From Limisphaera sp026417315 (lineage in GTDB: Bacteria > Verrucomicrobiota > Verrucomicrobiia > Limisphaerales > Limisphaeraceae): a stretch of DNA of 64,000 nt. The position numbers were made by a program, and so were the translations under genes. Numbering within the stretch: the first letter of the stretch is position 1; the number at the start of each line of letters is the position of its first letter. Below the pieces are notes generated by a model. The model did not search any database, was not told where the DNA came from, and saw nothing but the letters and a program-made list of their open reading frames with translations. The stretch spans positions 1,860,001 through 1,924,000 of the forward strand of contig NZ_JBMVQY010000001.1 of assembly GCF_049537125.1 (NCBI RefSeq), written 5' to 3'. Positions 54,225-63,276 of the stretch are shown piece by piece.

Positions 54225-55245
54225 AGTTCACGGCCGTTGCCGGCCCGAGCCACTGGGTGGTCCGGAGCGATGCGTGGTCGATGACGTCGCTCGTCGCGGC
54301 ACGCGGCAAAGACTTTCTTCGTCGGGCCTCGAACGCGGGAGGGCCCATGTGGCGGTCAAACCAATCCGCGAAGGCGCGAATGTCCCACGGCAGGGTCCAC
54401 CATCCGTGACGTCCCCCGGGTTTGACGCGAACTTCCACGTGGCCTCCGAGCCGGCGGGCGGCCTCCTGAAACCGCAGCGACTGTTCCAGCGGGACCAAAG
54501 TGTCGGCATCCCCGTGGAGGATCAGGATGGGCGGCAGGTGAGGATGCACATGGTAGATGGGCGAGACGCTTCGACCGATGGCCCGCCATTGAGCCAGGTT
54601 GGTGGCCTGAGGTCCGAAGGCGCGGACGAAACTGCGGGGCGGCCCGCCATCGCCGGCGTTCTCCGTGGAGGCGCCCAGATTCAAGAGATCCGTTACGGGA
54701 AAGAATACTGCTGCGGCCCGCACCAAGCCGGCAGGCGCGTCTCCTCCGGGGGTTCCCTGAGTTTCGCCCGGACATGCGCCGGTGGCGAGCATCAGGGCCA
54801 AATGCCCTCCGGAGCTGCCGCCAGTGACGCCCAGGCTCTGGGGATCCACTCCGTATTCGGACGCATGTTGGTGGACGTGCCGTGCCGCACGGCACACGTC
54901 CTCGACGATTTCCATGACGGTGGCTTCGGGCTGGGACACGTGATAGATGGCGAACACCGTGTAGCCGCGTCGCAGCAGCGGAGCCACCAGCCAAGGGCGG
55001 AAACTGCCCGGGCGCGATTTCCAGCTGCCGCTCATCATGAGCAACACGCCCCGGCCGTTCGGCGAGGCCGGGAAGGCGACGTCCATGGTCAACGGCCGGC
55101 CGTGGCGTTCTCCATAAACCAAACCGCGCAAGCAGCGCGTGGGCGGGTGGAAGTACAGGACCACCAAGCCGGTGAGGCTGACGGCGCAGGCCAGAAGAAA
55201 GAGAAGGACCTGCAGCGCGATCCGGAACCAACGATCAAGTTTCAT
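54160..55245 (-). CDS. Membrane-anchored alpha/beta hydrolase (esterase/lipase family)
   Basis: 361 residues. An N-terminal membrane helix (about 10-32, 'ALQVLLFLLACAVSLTGLVV') anchors a hydrolase domain. 'YGERHGRPLTMDVAFPASPN' and 'GVLLMMSGSWKS' lead to the nucleophile elbow 'GVTGGSSGGHLALML' (GxSxG), with the acid in 'ILHGDADTLVPLEQS' and the histidine in 'GGRHGWWTLPWDI'. It is close to the acetyl-esterase (Aes/BD-FAE) group acting on acylated sugars or peptides. The last 20-25 residues come from DNA that also encodes the end of the convergent macro-domain gene and are likely unconserved. ATG 55245 is used rather than the one six codons earlier. Confidence 0.88.
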   Translation of the reverse strand: MKLDRWFRIALQVLLFLLACAVSLTGLVVLYFHPPTRCLRGLVYGERHGRPLTMDVAFPASPNGRGVLLMMSGSWKSRPGSFRPWLVAPLLRRGYTVFAIYHVSQPEATVMEIVEDVCRAARHVHQHASEYGVDPQSLGVTGGSSGGHLALMLATGACPGETQGTPGGDAPAGLVRAAAVFFPVTDLLNLGASTENAGDGGPPRSFVRAFGPQATNLAQWRAIGRSVSPIYHVHPHLPPILILHGDADTLVPLEQSLRFQEAARRLGGHVEVRVKPGGRHGWWTLPWDIRAFADWFDRHMGPPAFEARRRKSLPRAATSDVIDHASLRTTQWLGPATAVNFTAPFSPTLSKPLDTSATPPD

Positions 55246-55287
55246 GCGCGTCCCAGGGGCCATCGATTCGGGTCTTGCGGGCGGGAA

Positions 55288-57252
55288 TCAGGGCCTCTCG
55301 TTTTCGACCAACCAGGCAAGCAGGTTCCATGAGGGCGGCCTGAAGCCGGGTCTTTCTTGGAGGAGGTCCGCCGGTTGCACCCAACAAGTTCCCTCGGATG
55401 GATCCAGACAAACGGTCCATGCGCGTGCGGGGCGCGGCAGGGCCGCAAGGATTTCTTCAATTGCCGTCACTGCGAATGAGGAGGAGTTCGGAAGGGACGC
55501 AGCCTTCGGGCTCCAGCGTTTGGCTCCCACCGGTGGTGGCCCCGCGAGGAAGGCCCAGGTTTGGTGTTGTGCGCCAGGGGATGCGAAAGGTTCGACGGCG
55601 AACTCGCCCGGTCCGACCTGCACGCGGACCGCCCGGCCGGTGAGCCCTTCGGCCAACAGCCATGTCGCTCGATGGGTCCAAGCGACCCGGCGGAGAAGGT
55701 CCGTGGCTGTTTCCAGGCTATCCGTGGTTTCCAGGACCTCTGCGGCTCGTACGAACGCCGGCGGGTCAGGGATTTCGTCGGGTTCGGGCTGGTCGAGCGC
55801 GACGACGGCCAATTGGCGGCGATTCAGGCCGGCGACGCAGCCAAACAATCCGGCGCGGGTGATTCCGGCCCAAGGGGAGCCGCGGTCGGGTTTGTGCACG
55901 ACCAGCATTGGCGGAGAGCCTTCAGCGAACCGTGCCTCTTCCCAAGCTGCGTAGCCCAACAGAATGGTTTGGTGGCTCGAGGGTGCTGCCGCTTCCACTG
56001 CCCAGACCGAACCGCTCAGGCGCGCGGCGAGTTGATGTGTCCAGATCACCTCTTCAGGTTGCAAACCGCTGGATTCGGCCATGGCGATGGCGATTTGGTG
56101 CATCGCTGCAGTGGGTGCGGTCGCGGAGCCTTTGCGGCCCGGAAGCGGCCTCGGGCCCAGCCAATGTCCCTGCTCCAGCGACTTTTCGACGGCCCAGCCG
56201 TACGCAAGCGCCGAGACCGTCTCGTGAACCCCCCAGACCTGTTGCTGGGCCAGTTGTCGGGCTCGTTCGGCGGCTGTGCCGGAGACCTGCAACACCGGCA
56301 CGAGCCGGGGCGCTCCCGATTGACTGCCATCGATGGCCGCGGGCCCGCCCGGTCGCGCCGCCGCACCCGAGGAGGTTTGGAGCGTAGAGGGCGCGGGTTG
56401 CCACCAGCGTGTCCAGTAGCGGGACAGGAGGGCCAGGGGCACTTCTTCGATGCGGTGTCCCTTGGACCATTCGGGTTGCCAGAGCTCGGCTGTCGGGGCG
56501 CGGTCCAGGTGCCATTGATCGCATTCCAACGCCAACACGCGAGTACCGGCACGGTTCCAGAACTCCACTCGGACCGGCAGACCATCCTCCTCCCGCAGCC
56601 AGAAACGAACTTCGCCCTCCGGCAGAGTTCCGGCCCTCACGACGCGCGGCTGCGGTCGCACCGCCACGGCCCAGATTCTTTGGTCGGACGGGATGGGGTC
56701 GGGCAGGGGCCGCACTTGAAGCGTGAGGGCAGCCATCCAGACCTTGCCGGGAGGAACGGGGGATCGGATTTCGGGGAGCGCGTGGATTTCCGTCTCCGGA
56801 TCGGTTTCGTAGTCGAAGGAAAGGTCGGGCCGGCCCCGCAGCCCGAATCTCTTTTGGGGGGCGTGAACTTCCAAGGTCCGGCCGCGTCGGATCCAGATGC
56901 AGGTGCCCTCGGGCCGTTGCCACTCGAGGCGCGCGTGGTCGGGGGGCTGGAGGTGAAACGCAAGCACGGCACCGCGCCATGGCTGCCAGCGCCCGGCCGC
57001 GTCGGTGACGCGCAGTCGGCCGGACAGCATCAGGCCATTCGTGCCCCGGCCGGATTCGAGAAAGCCGACCCATTGCACCATGGCACCAGCCAGGCGACGG
57101 CGCGGTTCGGGGAACCACCAACGATACAGCGCCACCGCGAGGACTGCCGAGACCAGGAGGGCTGCCACAACCCAGCCCCAGCGAATGCCGCTGGCATCCG
57201 TGCGGCCGGGGGTTGGCTCCGAGGTGCCCTCCGTGGCGCGGTTTTGCCTCAT
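55288..57252 (-). CDS. LolA-like N-terminal domain joined to an acyl-transferase/C45-type Ntn-hydrolase-like domain
   Basis: 654 residues. A membrane anchor (about 25-43, 'GWVVAALLVSAVLAVALYRW') is followed by a beta-rich region (about 60-280) resembling LolA-type outer-membrane lipoprotein carriers ('LSGRLRVTDAAGRWQPWRG', 'HAPQKRFGLRGRPDLSFDYE', 'EVRFWLREEDGLPVRVEFW'). After a linker, residues about 320-650 resemble acyl-CoA:6-APA acyltransferase/C45 peptidases: 'QVSGTAAERARQLAQQQ', 'VHKPDRGSPWAGITRAGLFG', 'GCVAGLNRRQLAVVALDQP', 'RVAWTHRATWLLAEGLTG'. The self-processing Cys of that family is not evident: the strand expected to begin with it reads 'LSGSVWAVEAAAPSS'. The ATG overlaps the hisD stop as ATGA, so it is coupled to hisD. 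Confidence 0.65.
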   Translation of the reverse strand: MRQNRATEGTSEPTPGRTDASGIRWGWVVAALLVSAVLAVALYRWWFPEPRRRLAGAMVQWVGFLESGRGTNGLMLSGRLRVTDAAGRWQPWRGAVLAFHLQPPDHARLEWQRPEGTCIWIRRGRTLEVHAPQKRFGLRGRPDLSFDYETDPETEIHALPEIRSPVPPGKVWMAALTLQVRPLPDPIPSDQRIWAVAVRPQPRVVRAGTLPEGEVRFWLREEDGLPVRVEFWNRAGTRVLALECDQWHLDRAPTAELWQPEWSKGHRIEEVPLALLSRYWTRWWQPAPSTLQTSSGAAARPGGPAAIDGSQSGAPRLVPVLQVSGTAAERARQLAQQQVWGVHETVSALAYGWAVEKSLEQGHWLGPRPLPGRKGSATAPTAAMHQIAIAMAESSGLQPEEVIWTHQLAARLSGSVWAVEAAAPSSHQTILLGYAAWEEARFAEGSPPMLVVHKPDRGSPWAGITRAGLFGCVAGLNRRQLAVVALDQPEPDEIPDPPAFVRAAEVLETTDSLETATDLLRRVAWTHRATWLLAEGLTGRAVRVQVGPGEFAVEPFASPGAQHQTWAFLAGPPPVGAKRWSPKAASLPNSSSFAVTAIEEILAALPRPARAWTVCLDPSEGTCWVQPADLLQERPGFRPPSWNLLAWLVENERP

Positions 57253-58541
57253 TTCAGCCGCAGCTCGGCACTCCGCGCGTGTGCGGTGAGACCTTCGCGG
57301 CGGGCCATCTCCTGAATCACGGGCAGTGCCCGGCGGAGAGAGGCGCGGTCGTAGGCGACCACACTGGTGCGCCGTTGAAACTGGTCCACGGTCAGGCCGG
57401 CGAACGAAGCTCCGGCTCCACCGGTGGGCAGCGTATGACTGGGTCCGGCCACGTAATCACCGACGACCGTGGGCGACCAGGGGCCGAGGAACAGTGCGCC
57501 GGCGGTGCGAATGCCCTCGGCGACGCGGCCCGGTTGGCGAGTGAGAATCTCGCAGTGTTCCGGGGCCAGGCGATTGACCACTTCGATTGCCTGCGTCAGG
57601 TCGCGCACCAAAATCAGCCACGTGTTCCGTTGGAGGACGGTTTCGATGAGCGTCCGGCGCTCCAGTTGCCTGACCTGTCGTTGCAACTCTCGCTCCACGG
57701 CACGCAACACCCGGGCCGAAGTGGTGACCAACCAGATCCGTTCCTGACCGGAACCGTGCTCGGCTTGCGCAAGCATGTCGGCGGCGGCCAACCGGGGATC
57801 GGCCGTGTCATCGGCCACGACCAACACTTCGCTCGGCCCCGGCAACAAATCGATGGCCACTTGGCCGACCACCAAGCGCTTGGCCATGACCACGTAAGCG
57901 TTGCCCGGCCCGAAGATCTTTTGCACCGGACGGATGGTGGCGGTGCCGTAGGCCATGGCGGCGATGGCCTGGGCACCGCCGATGCGGTAGATCTCGGTGG
58001 CTCCGGCGGCGCTGGCGGCGTACAACAAGGCCGGGTGCACCGCGCCTTCCCGGTCACAGGGCGTGCAGACAACGATTTCTTCGCATCCGGCCACCTTGGC
58101 CAGGGGGATGGTCATCAAGGCGGTGGAAATCAGCGGGGCCTTGCCCCCGGGAATGTAGATGCCCACCCGACGGAAAGGGTCGAATTTCTCGCCGACGATG
58201 GCCCCGTGGGCATTGCGCATTTGCCAGTTGCGTCGGCGGGAACGGCGGGCGAATCGTGCGACGTTGCGCTGCACCTCGGCCACGGCGTTTCGGAGGGCCG
58301 GGTCTGCCTGGAGGGCGGCCGTCATTCGCTCGGCGCGGGTCACCGCCAGTTGGTCGGGGCGCAGTCGGGCTCCATCGAATCGCTCGGTGAACTCGATGAT
58401 GGCCGCGTCGCCCCGATCCCTCACGGCGTCCACGATGGCCCGCGTGCGTTGTTCCACTTCGGGGTCCCAGAGGCTGGAGGCGGCGCAGGCCTCTGCCAGG
58501 CGGGCTTCGAAGTCGCTGTCGCGATACCGGACAGTTTGCAT
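57249..58541 (-). CDS. hisD: Histidinol dehydrogenase
   Basis: 430-residue zinc enzyme that oxidises L-histidinol to L-histidine in two NAD-dependent steps. Seen are 'GIYIPGGKAPLISTALM' (about 118), 'RIGGAQAIAAMAYGT', 'KIFGPGNAYVVMAKRLV', 'DLLPGPSEVLVVADDTADP' and 'ADMLAQAEHGSGQERIWLV', with the zinc and catalytic His/Glu residues in 'LAPEHCEIL' and 'GDYVAGPSHTLPTGGAG'. ATG 58541 opens at the conserved 'MQTVRYRDSDFEARL'; 12 extra upstream codons are unconserved. It heads a two-gene unit with the Ntn-like gene; no other his gene is in the window. Confidence 0.96.
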   Translation of the reverse strand: MQTVRYRDSDFEARLAEACAASSLWDPEVEQRTRAIVDAVRDRGDAAIIEFTERFDGARLRPDQLAVTRAERMTAALQADPALRNAVAEVQRNVARFARRSRRRNWQMRNAHGAIVGEKFDPFRRVGIYIPGGKAPLISTALMTIPLAKVAGCEEIVVCTPCDREGAVHPALLYAASAAGATEIYRIGGAQAIAAMAYGTATIRPVQKIFGPGNAYVVMAKRLVVGQVAIDLLPGPSEVLVVADDTADPRLAAADMLAQAEHGSGQERIWLVTTSARVLRAVERELQRQVRQLERRTLIETVLQRNTWLILVRDLTQAIEVVNRLAPEHCEILTRQPGRVAEGIRTAGALFLGPWSPTVVGDYVAGPSHTLPTGGAGASFAGLTVDQFQRRTSVVAYDRASLRRALPVIQEMARREGLTAHARSAELRLK

Positions 58542-59337
58542 GGGCTGCAGGCTAGGCAATGCCCCCGGGGAAGTCAAAAGCCGCTCCGGTGGCGGAGATT
58601 TTTCCGGGCGCGTGAAATTGACGCCGCATGCGTGAATTTGCCCGAACCGAAAAGACGAAGTGCTGTGGGGTCAGCGTAGGACGGGCCGTTTTTGTGGGCA
58701 AATTCGCAGGTTCCGGATCGGGACCGAGGTTGGCCCGAAGCTTGCTTTCTATTGGCTTGGTTCGTCGGAGCGCCGGCGATCGCCCGGCGCGGGAGGCGAA
58801 CCCAGGGTTGACTGAGCATTCGCTCTTTGAGTGCTGCCACGGAGGATGGTGGGGGTTCAGAGCGAAGGCGGGTTCGGTGGTTTCGTGTCGGGTTTCCACC
58901 GATCGCCCGCCACAGGGCCGGCGGTGGCCGCTTGAAGGGATTGCACCCTCAGGCAGCCCGCCGGCCCGTAACCCCGCACAACTGGGTTTGCAGGTGGGGA
59001 GCCACGGGGCCGGGCGCGGGGTGCCCCGGTGCCACGAAGCGGCAGGGTTCCTTCCGTATGGTTGCTGCTTGCGCTTTGCGCGCTGACACGCCTGCTGCAA
59101 TCCCCGCGCAACGACGGGAAACCACGGGTGCAACGCCTCTGGTTTCCCGTCTTCTTTTTCGTGAGGACACGGGCGCGGGATCCGTGGCCCCGGATTGTGT
59201 CCTCCAGGGAGCGACTCGCCACTTGTTGTTTGCCTGAAAGGCCGGGCCCCTGCCCTGGGCATGCGGGGCGTCTGCGCTTCGCGCACAGGTTTCGAGTTTG
59301 CCATGGGGATGGTTCTCTGGCACATCAAGGCGCGATT
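58542..59337. other. Divergent intergenic region
   Basis: 0.8 kb between hisD (-) and the lipoprotein gene (+). Parts (GCGGGATCCGTGGCCCC, GGCCCCTGCCCTGGGC near 59180-59265) are reminiscent of the dispersed repeat but too diverged to call. No gene seen. Confidence 0.4.
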
Positions 59338-60918
59338 ATGCGTGGATGGTTCGCCTTCGGGCCCGTGGTTCTCTTGTTGGCAGGCTGTGGCGGCGGAGGT
59401 CCTTCGCCGGCGCCGCAGATCTGGGTGCACTGGCATTATGCCGGAAGTGCACCGGTGCGGGCGTCCGAGCAGGGTGCGCAGACCAAGCGCCTCCTGGCCA
59501 TGCCCGAAAGCCAGGCCCTGCTGCAGCAGACCCTGGACAAACTGGCCCGGGCGCCGCGTCGTTGGGGAATGGACCCGGAACTGGCGGCGGCCCATCTGCG
59601 ACCGTTGTTGTCCCAGCTCATTCAAGCCGAGCATGTCTTTCAGTGGCAGCCGCGAGCGGGCCAGGCCTCGGAATGGGTGCTGGCGGTTCACTTGGACAGC
59701 CGTGCGCAGGGCCTGTGGCGGACGAATCTTCAGGCCCTGTTCCAGCGATGGACGGGGCAGCCGGCCACGGTGGATCCTGCGACCGGCTCGCTGCGCTGGG
59801 CCGTGCCGAAGTCAGCCGGCGGCGGTGTGATCCTTTTGGCCCAGGTCCAAGACTGGTGTCTCATCAGCGGCGGGGCGGGAGATCCGGTTCTTTCGGGGGA
59901 ATGGATTCGCGCCATTCAAGCCCGGCATCGGCCGGTGCCGGTGGCCACCAGCTATTGGGCGCGGCTGCGCGTGGACTGGCCGGCGTTGAAGGATCGACTC
60001 CCCGCCTGGCTGCGAGAGCTGGACCCGCCGATGACCGATCTGCTGGTGACCGGTTCGGGCGATCAATTGCAACTTCGTGCCGAGCTCAAGTTTCCCCGCC
60101 CGCACGGTTGGACCCCTGAACCGTGGTTGTTTCCCTCGAACCTGATTCGCGAGCCCCTGGTCGGCTTCTGTGCCGCGCGCGGGATTCGATCCCGGGTGGA
60201 ACCGTGGCTGAATCGGGCCGGACTGCATCTCTCTCCGACGCCCGGCCAATTCTGCGCTTGGTCGTTGGGCAGTGCCCCTTTCCAGGTCTTTGTGGCCGTG
60301 CCGGTGCCGGACGCCACCAACGCGATGCGCGAGCTCTGTCGTGTGCTGCCGCCGTGGTTCAACACCAACAGTCAGGGGCGCGCATTGGGCTGGTGGATCG
60401 TGCCCACCAACCGCCCCGCCATCCTTTGGGATGGGATGCCGTTTTTCGGGGCCTTTTGTCGGCCGGCACACGAGGAAAGCAGTCAGGGCTTTTTGTTCGC
60501 GGGATTGTTTCCGAACAGTGCCCGCCTGCAGTCGCCTCCACCCGACCTGTTTGCGCAAATCCTCGGTCGGACCAATCTGGTGTATTATGATTGGGAGCTG
60601 GGCGGCGAACGGGTGCGGAGCTGGCGCATCATCAGTCAAGTGGCCCTGCTGTTGGCCGAACGCCAGCAACTGGCCGAGACCACGCCGGGCGCCCGCTGGC
60701 TGGAGGTCCTGACCACGAACGTGGGCAACGTGGGCACCTCCATTGTGGCTGCCGGACCGGACCGCATGGTTTTTACGCGGACGGCGCCGCTCGGATTGAC
60801 CGGTTGGGAAAGCGTGCTCCTGGCGCACTGGCTGGAGGCTCCCGGGTTTCCGTGGAGCTTCGACTGGCCTCCGGAACGCCGGGCCCGGCCCCGTACGGCC
60901 CGCTCATCGGGCTCCTGA
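59338..60918 (+). CDS. Large lipoprotein of unknown function
   Basis: 526 residues. A lipoprotein signal peptide 'MRGWFAFGPVVLLLAGCGGG' with lipobox LAGC decides the start at 59338; the frame upstream is intergenic. The mature part is a mixed alpha/beta protein without recognised domain: 'ESQALLQQTLDKLARAPRRW' early, a central 'MTDLLVTGSGDQLQLRAEL', and 'LGRTNLVYYDWELGGERVRS' and 'GNVGTSIVAAGPDRMVFTR' near the end. The latter pattern is common to predicted periplasmic proteins of Verrucomicrobiota that resemble DUF3352-type proteins, but I cannot assign it. pdxJ follows 7 bp downstream, so the two are probably co-transcribed although functionally unrelated. Confidence 0.8.
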   Translation: MRGWFAFGPVVLLLAGCGGGGPSPAPQIWVHWHYAGSAPVRASEQGAQTKRLLAMPESQALLQQTLDKLARAPRRWGMDPELAAAHLRPLLSQLIQAEHVFQWQPRAGQASEWVLAVHLDSRAQGLWRTNLQALFQRWTGQPATVDPATGSLRWAVPKSAGGGVILLAQVQDWCLISGGAGDPVLSGEWIRAIQARHRPVPVATSYWARLRVDWPALKDRLPAWLRELDPPMTDLLVTGSGDQLQLRAELKFPRPHGWTPEPWLFPSNLIREPLVGFCAARGIRSRVEPWLNRAGLHLSPTPGQFCAWSLGSAPFQVFVAVPVPDATNAMRELCRVLPPWFNTNSQGRALGWWIVPTNRPAILWDGMPFFGAFCRPAHEESSQGFLFAGLFPNSARLQSPPPDLFAQILGRTNLVYYDWELGGERVRSWRIISQVALLLAERQQLAETTPGARWLEVLTTNVGNVGTSIVAAGPDRMVFTRTAPLGLTGWESVLLAHWLEAPGFPWSFDWPPERRARPRTARSSGS

Positions 60919-60925
60919 TTGCGCC

Positions 60926-61666
60926 ATGCTGAAACTCGGTGTGAACATCGATCACGTGGCAACGCTCCGGCAGGCGCGCTACCGGGGCCGTGAACACGGG
61001 GAACCCGATCCGGTGGAGGCAGCGCGCATTTGCGAAGAAGCCGGAGCCCATGGCATTACGTGTCACTTGCGCGAGGACCGGCGCCACATCGTGGACCGGG
61101 ACGTCTGGGCCCTGCGCCGCAGCGTGCGGACCCGGCTCAACCTCGAAATGGCCAACACGCCGGAGATCGTGGGCATCGCGCTTCAGGTCAAACCGGACAT
61201 CGTCTGCCTTGTGCCCGAGCGACGCGAGGAAGTCACCACCGAGGGCGGCCTGGACGTGGTGGCCCAGGAGGCAGCCCTGGCAGAGACGCGGCGCCGCATG
61301 AACGACGCCGGCATTCAGGTCAGCCTGTTCATCGCACCCGATCCACCGCAGATCGAGGCCGCGGCCCGCGTCGGCGCCCAATTCGTCGAACTGCACACCG
61401 GCCGGTTTGCCGAGTCCTTCGCCCACCCGGAGGCGCGGGAACAGGAGCTTCAGCGCCTGATTGCGGGCGCCGAAATGGCGCATCAACTCGGCCTGCGCGT
61501 CAATGCCGGGCACGGGCTCAACTACGAGAACGTCCGGTGGCTGTACCGCGTGCCGCATTTGGTGGAGCTCAACATCGGCCACAGCATCGTCAGCCGGGCC
61601 GTCTTCACGGGCCTGGCGCAGGCGGTGCGCGACATGCTGGCCGTCATGGCGGGCTATCCCGGTTGA
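60926..61666 (+). CDS. pdxJ: Pyridoxine 5'-phosphate synthase
   Basis: 246-residue TIM barrel that condenses 3-amino-1-hydroxyacetone phosphate and deoxyxylulose 5-phosphate to PNP, the last ring-forming step of DXP-dependent vitamin B6 synthesis. Motifs are 'LGVNIDHVATLRQARYRG' at the N-terminus, 'GITCHLREDRRHI' (about 44-56), 'CLVPERREEVTTEGGLDV', 'LFIAPDPPQIEAA', 'VELHTGRFAESF', and 'VNAGHGLNYENV' with 'LNIGHSIVSRAVFTGL' near the end. It supplies PLP needed by KamA among others. acpS follows after 81 bp, the usual pdxJ-acpS order. Confidence 0.96.
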   Translation: MLKLGVNIDHVATLRQARYRGREHGEPDPVEAARICEEAGAHGITCHLREDRRHIVDRDVWALRRSVRTRLNLEMANTPEIVGIALQVKPDIVCLVPERREEVTTEGGLDVVAQEAALAETRRRMNDAGIQVSLFIAPDPPQIEAAARVGAQFVELHTGRFAESFAHPEAREQELQRLIAGAEMAHQLGLRVNAGHGLNYENVRWLYRVPHLVELNIGHSIVSRAVFTGLAQAVRDMLAVMAGYPG

Positions 61667-61747
61667 CATGACCAATCCGGGTCAGGTTTTGTGCTGCAAG
61701 AGGGTGGCGCTCCGACCCGAATGAGGCGCCCGGTTTCCGGTGTCCGC

Positions 61748-62128
61748 ATGATCCTCGGGGTGGGTATTGATTTGATCGAAGTGGAACGCATCCGGGCCAG
61801 CCAGGCCCGGTTCGGGGAGCGTTTCCTGCGTCGCATCCTGCACGAGCGGGAAGTTGCCTACTGCCAGTCCCATCGCGATCCGGCCCCTTTTTTGGCGGCG
61901 CGCTTTGCCGCCAAGGAGGCCATCTCGAAAGCGTTCGGCACGGGCATTGGCTCGCAGCTCGGCTGGTTGGACATGGAGGTGGGGCGCCGCGAGACGGGCG
62001 AGCCGTTTGTGATCCTGCACGGCAAGGCGCTGGACCTTCTGGCCCGCCGCGGCGCCACCACGGTGTTGCTCAGTCTCAGCCACACGCAGCAGCACGCCAC
62101 GGCGGTGGCGCTCCTGGTGCGCGAATGA
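61748..62128 (+). CDS. acpS: Holo-[acyl-carrier-protein] synthase
   Basis: 126 residues. Transfers 4'-phosphopantetheine from CoA to apo-ACP. The Mg-binding 'MILGVGIDLIEVERI' opens the protein and 'FLAARFAAKEAISKAFGTG' carries the second conserved acidic/basic set; 'VLLSLSHTQQHATAVALL' is the C-terminal strand pair. ATG 61748 matches the family start; an open extension of 19 codons upstream is unconserved. The pdxJ-acpS pairing is widely conserved. Confidence 0.95.
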   Translation: MILGVGIDLIEVERIRASQARFGERFLRRILHEREVAYCQSHRDPAPFLAARFAAKEAISKAFGTGIGSQLGWLDMEVGRRETGEPFVILHGKALDLLARRGATTVLLSLSHTQQHATAVALLVRE

Positions 62129-62161
62129 GCCGTGCCGCGCGCCGGTTCGGTCGCCGCTTGC

Positions 62162-63199
62162 TCAGCCCGCCCGTCCGTTACCAAAGCGGGCCTTTCGCCA
62201 GGCATCCAATCTTCTCAACACCTCGCACAGCGCGTCCAGCCGCGGCGTGGCCACCCCGGCCTTGCGCGCGTGACGTCGGGGTTCCAAAAACAGGCTCTCC
62301 AGCTCCAGCGGGCGTCCGTGCTCGAAATCCAGCAGGGTCGAGGCCTTGTAGGCGCCCATGGTTCGCGTGCGCGCGATCATTTCGTCGGCCAGGGTCGGGG
62401 CCACCTCATGCCCGAGTGCGCGCGCAACCCGGATCACCTCTGCCATCAACTCGCGCACCCAACGCGTCCATTCCGGATCGGCCAGCAACTCCGCCGTCGT
62501 GAGGCATTCCGACCGACACGGTTCGATGGGCCCATCCTCGGGGTGCTTCAGACGCTCCCGACCTGCCACGCCTGCCACGCCCAACCCGTTGAACGGGATG
62601 TTCCACACCAGTTTTTCCCAGTGGGCGCGGGCAAGATCCTCACTCACCTGGCAGGGGACGCCCGCCAGTTGAAACCGGTGCGCCAGCGCCTGCGTGCGGG
62701 AGCGGGGTCGACCGACAAATTCGCCCAGGACCACCAGCCCGTGATCCAGATGCCGGATGACTCCCGGCGCGATTCGATTGAGACAGACAAAGCACAGTCC
62801 GCCCAGGATTTGTTCCGGCGCGAACAACCGCGCCAACGCTTCCTCGTTGCCCAGTCCGTTCTGCAGGGTCAGCACCATCGTCTGGGGACCGACCAATGGC
62901 GGCAGCAGGTGCGCGAATTGGTCGTTGGCCGTTGTCTTCAACCCGATCACGACCAGATCCACAACTCCGATCTGCGACGGCTCCCGCGCACAACGGGGTC
63001 GGGCCACAAAATCGCCCAGGGGACTGAGAATCCGCACTCCGTGGTGGGACACCGCCTCGTAGTCCGATCGCAGGAGGAAATGCACGTCCGCGCCGGTTTG
63101 CCAGAGCCGCGCACCGTAGTAGCTGCCGACGGCGCCGCAGCCGACGACTGCCACCCGAAACCGGGATCGAGTCTCACCGCCCGTGGCCCTCACACCCAT
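62162..63199 (-). CDS. panE: 2-dehydropantoate 2-reductase (ketopantoate reductase)
   Basis: 345 residues. NADPH-dependent reduction of ketopantoate to pantoate in the pantothenate/CoA pathway. 'RVAVVGCGAVGSYYGARL' is the dinucleotide-binding loop, 'VVIGLKTTAND' and 'LTLQNGLGNEEALAR' follow, and the catalytic lysine is in 'HWEKLVWNIPFNGLG'. C-terminal domain motifs are 'KASTLLDFEHGRPLELESLF' and 'PRLDALCEVLRRLD'. Slightly longer than the usual 300 residues because of N-terminal and C-terminal tails. Convergent with acpS (33 bp gap). Some ApbA-family members act on other 2-keto acids, so the substrate is by homology. Confidence 0.88.
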   Translation of the reverse strand: MGVRATGGETRSRFRVAVVGCGAVGSYYGARLWQTGADVHFLLRSDYEAVSHHGVRILSPLGDFVARPRCAREPSQIGVVDLVVIGLKTTANDQFAHLLPPLVGPQTMVLTLQNGLGNEEALARLFAPEQILGGLCFVCLNRIAPGVIRHLDHGLVVLGEFVGRPRSRTQALAHRFQLAGVPCQVSEDLARAHWEKLVWNIPFNGLGVAGVAGRERLKHPEDGPIEPCRSECLTTAELLADPEWTRWVRELMAEVIRVARALGHEVAPTLADEMIARTRTMGAYKASTLLDFEHGRPLELESLFLEPRRHARKAGVATPRLDALCEVLRRLDAWRKARFGNGRAG

Positions 63200-63223
63200 T
63201 CGTCCCCCGGCCCGCCCGGAATG

Positions 63224-63256
63224 AAAAAGGGCACCCTGAACGACTCAAGGTGCCCT
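63224..63256 (-). terminator. Rho-independent terminator of the HU gene
   Basis: Read on the minus strand: GGGCACCTTGA, 4-6 base loop, TCAGGGTGCCC, then TTTTT. It sits 20 bp after the HU stop and before the panE start, separating the two. Confidence 0.88.
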
Positions 63257-63276
63257 CGAACGTCTTCCGAGCCAAT

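Noticed and set aside
55561..57315. 584-codon frame antisense to the Ntn-like gene
   Set aside because: Mirror of a coding region with strong third-position GC; the minus-strand gene has the domains and the ATGA coupling.
58850..59330. Third cluster of the dispersed repeat
   Set aside because: A few shared words (GCCCTGGGC, GGCCCC) but no unit aligns along its length.
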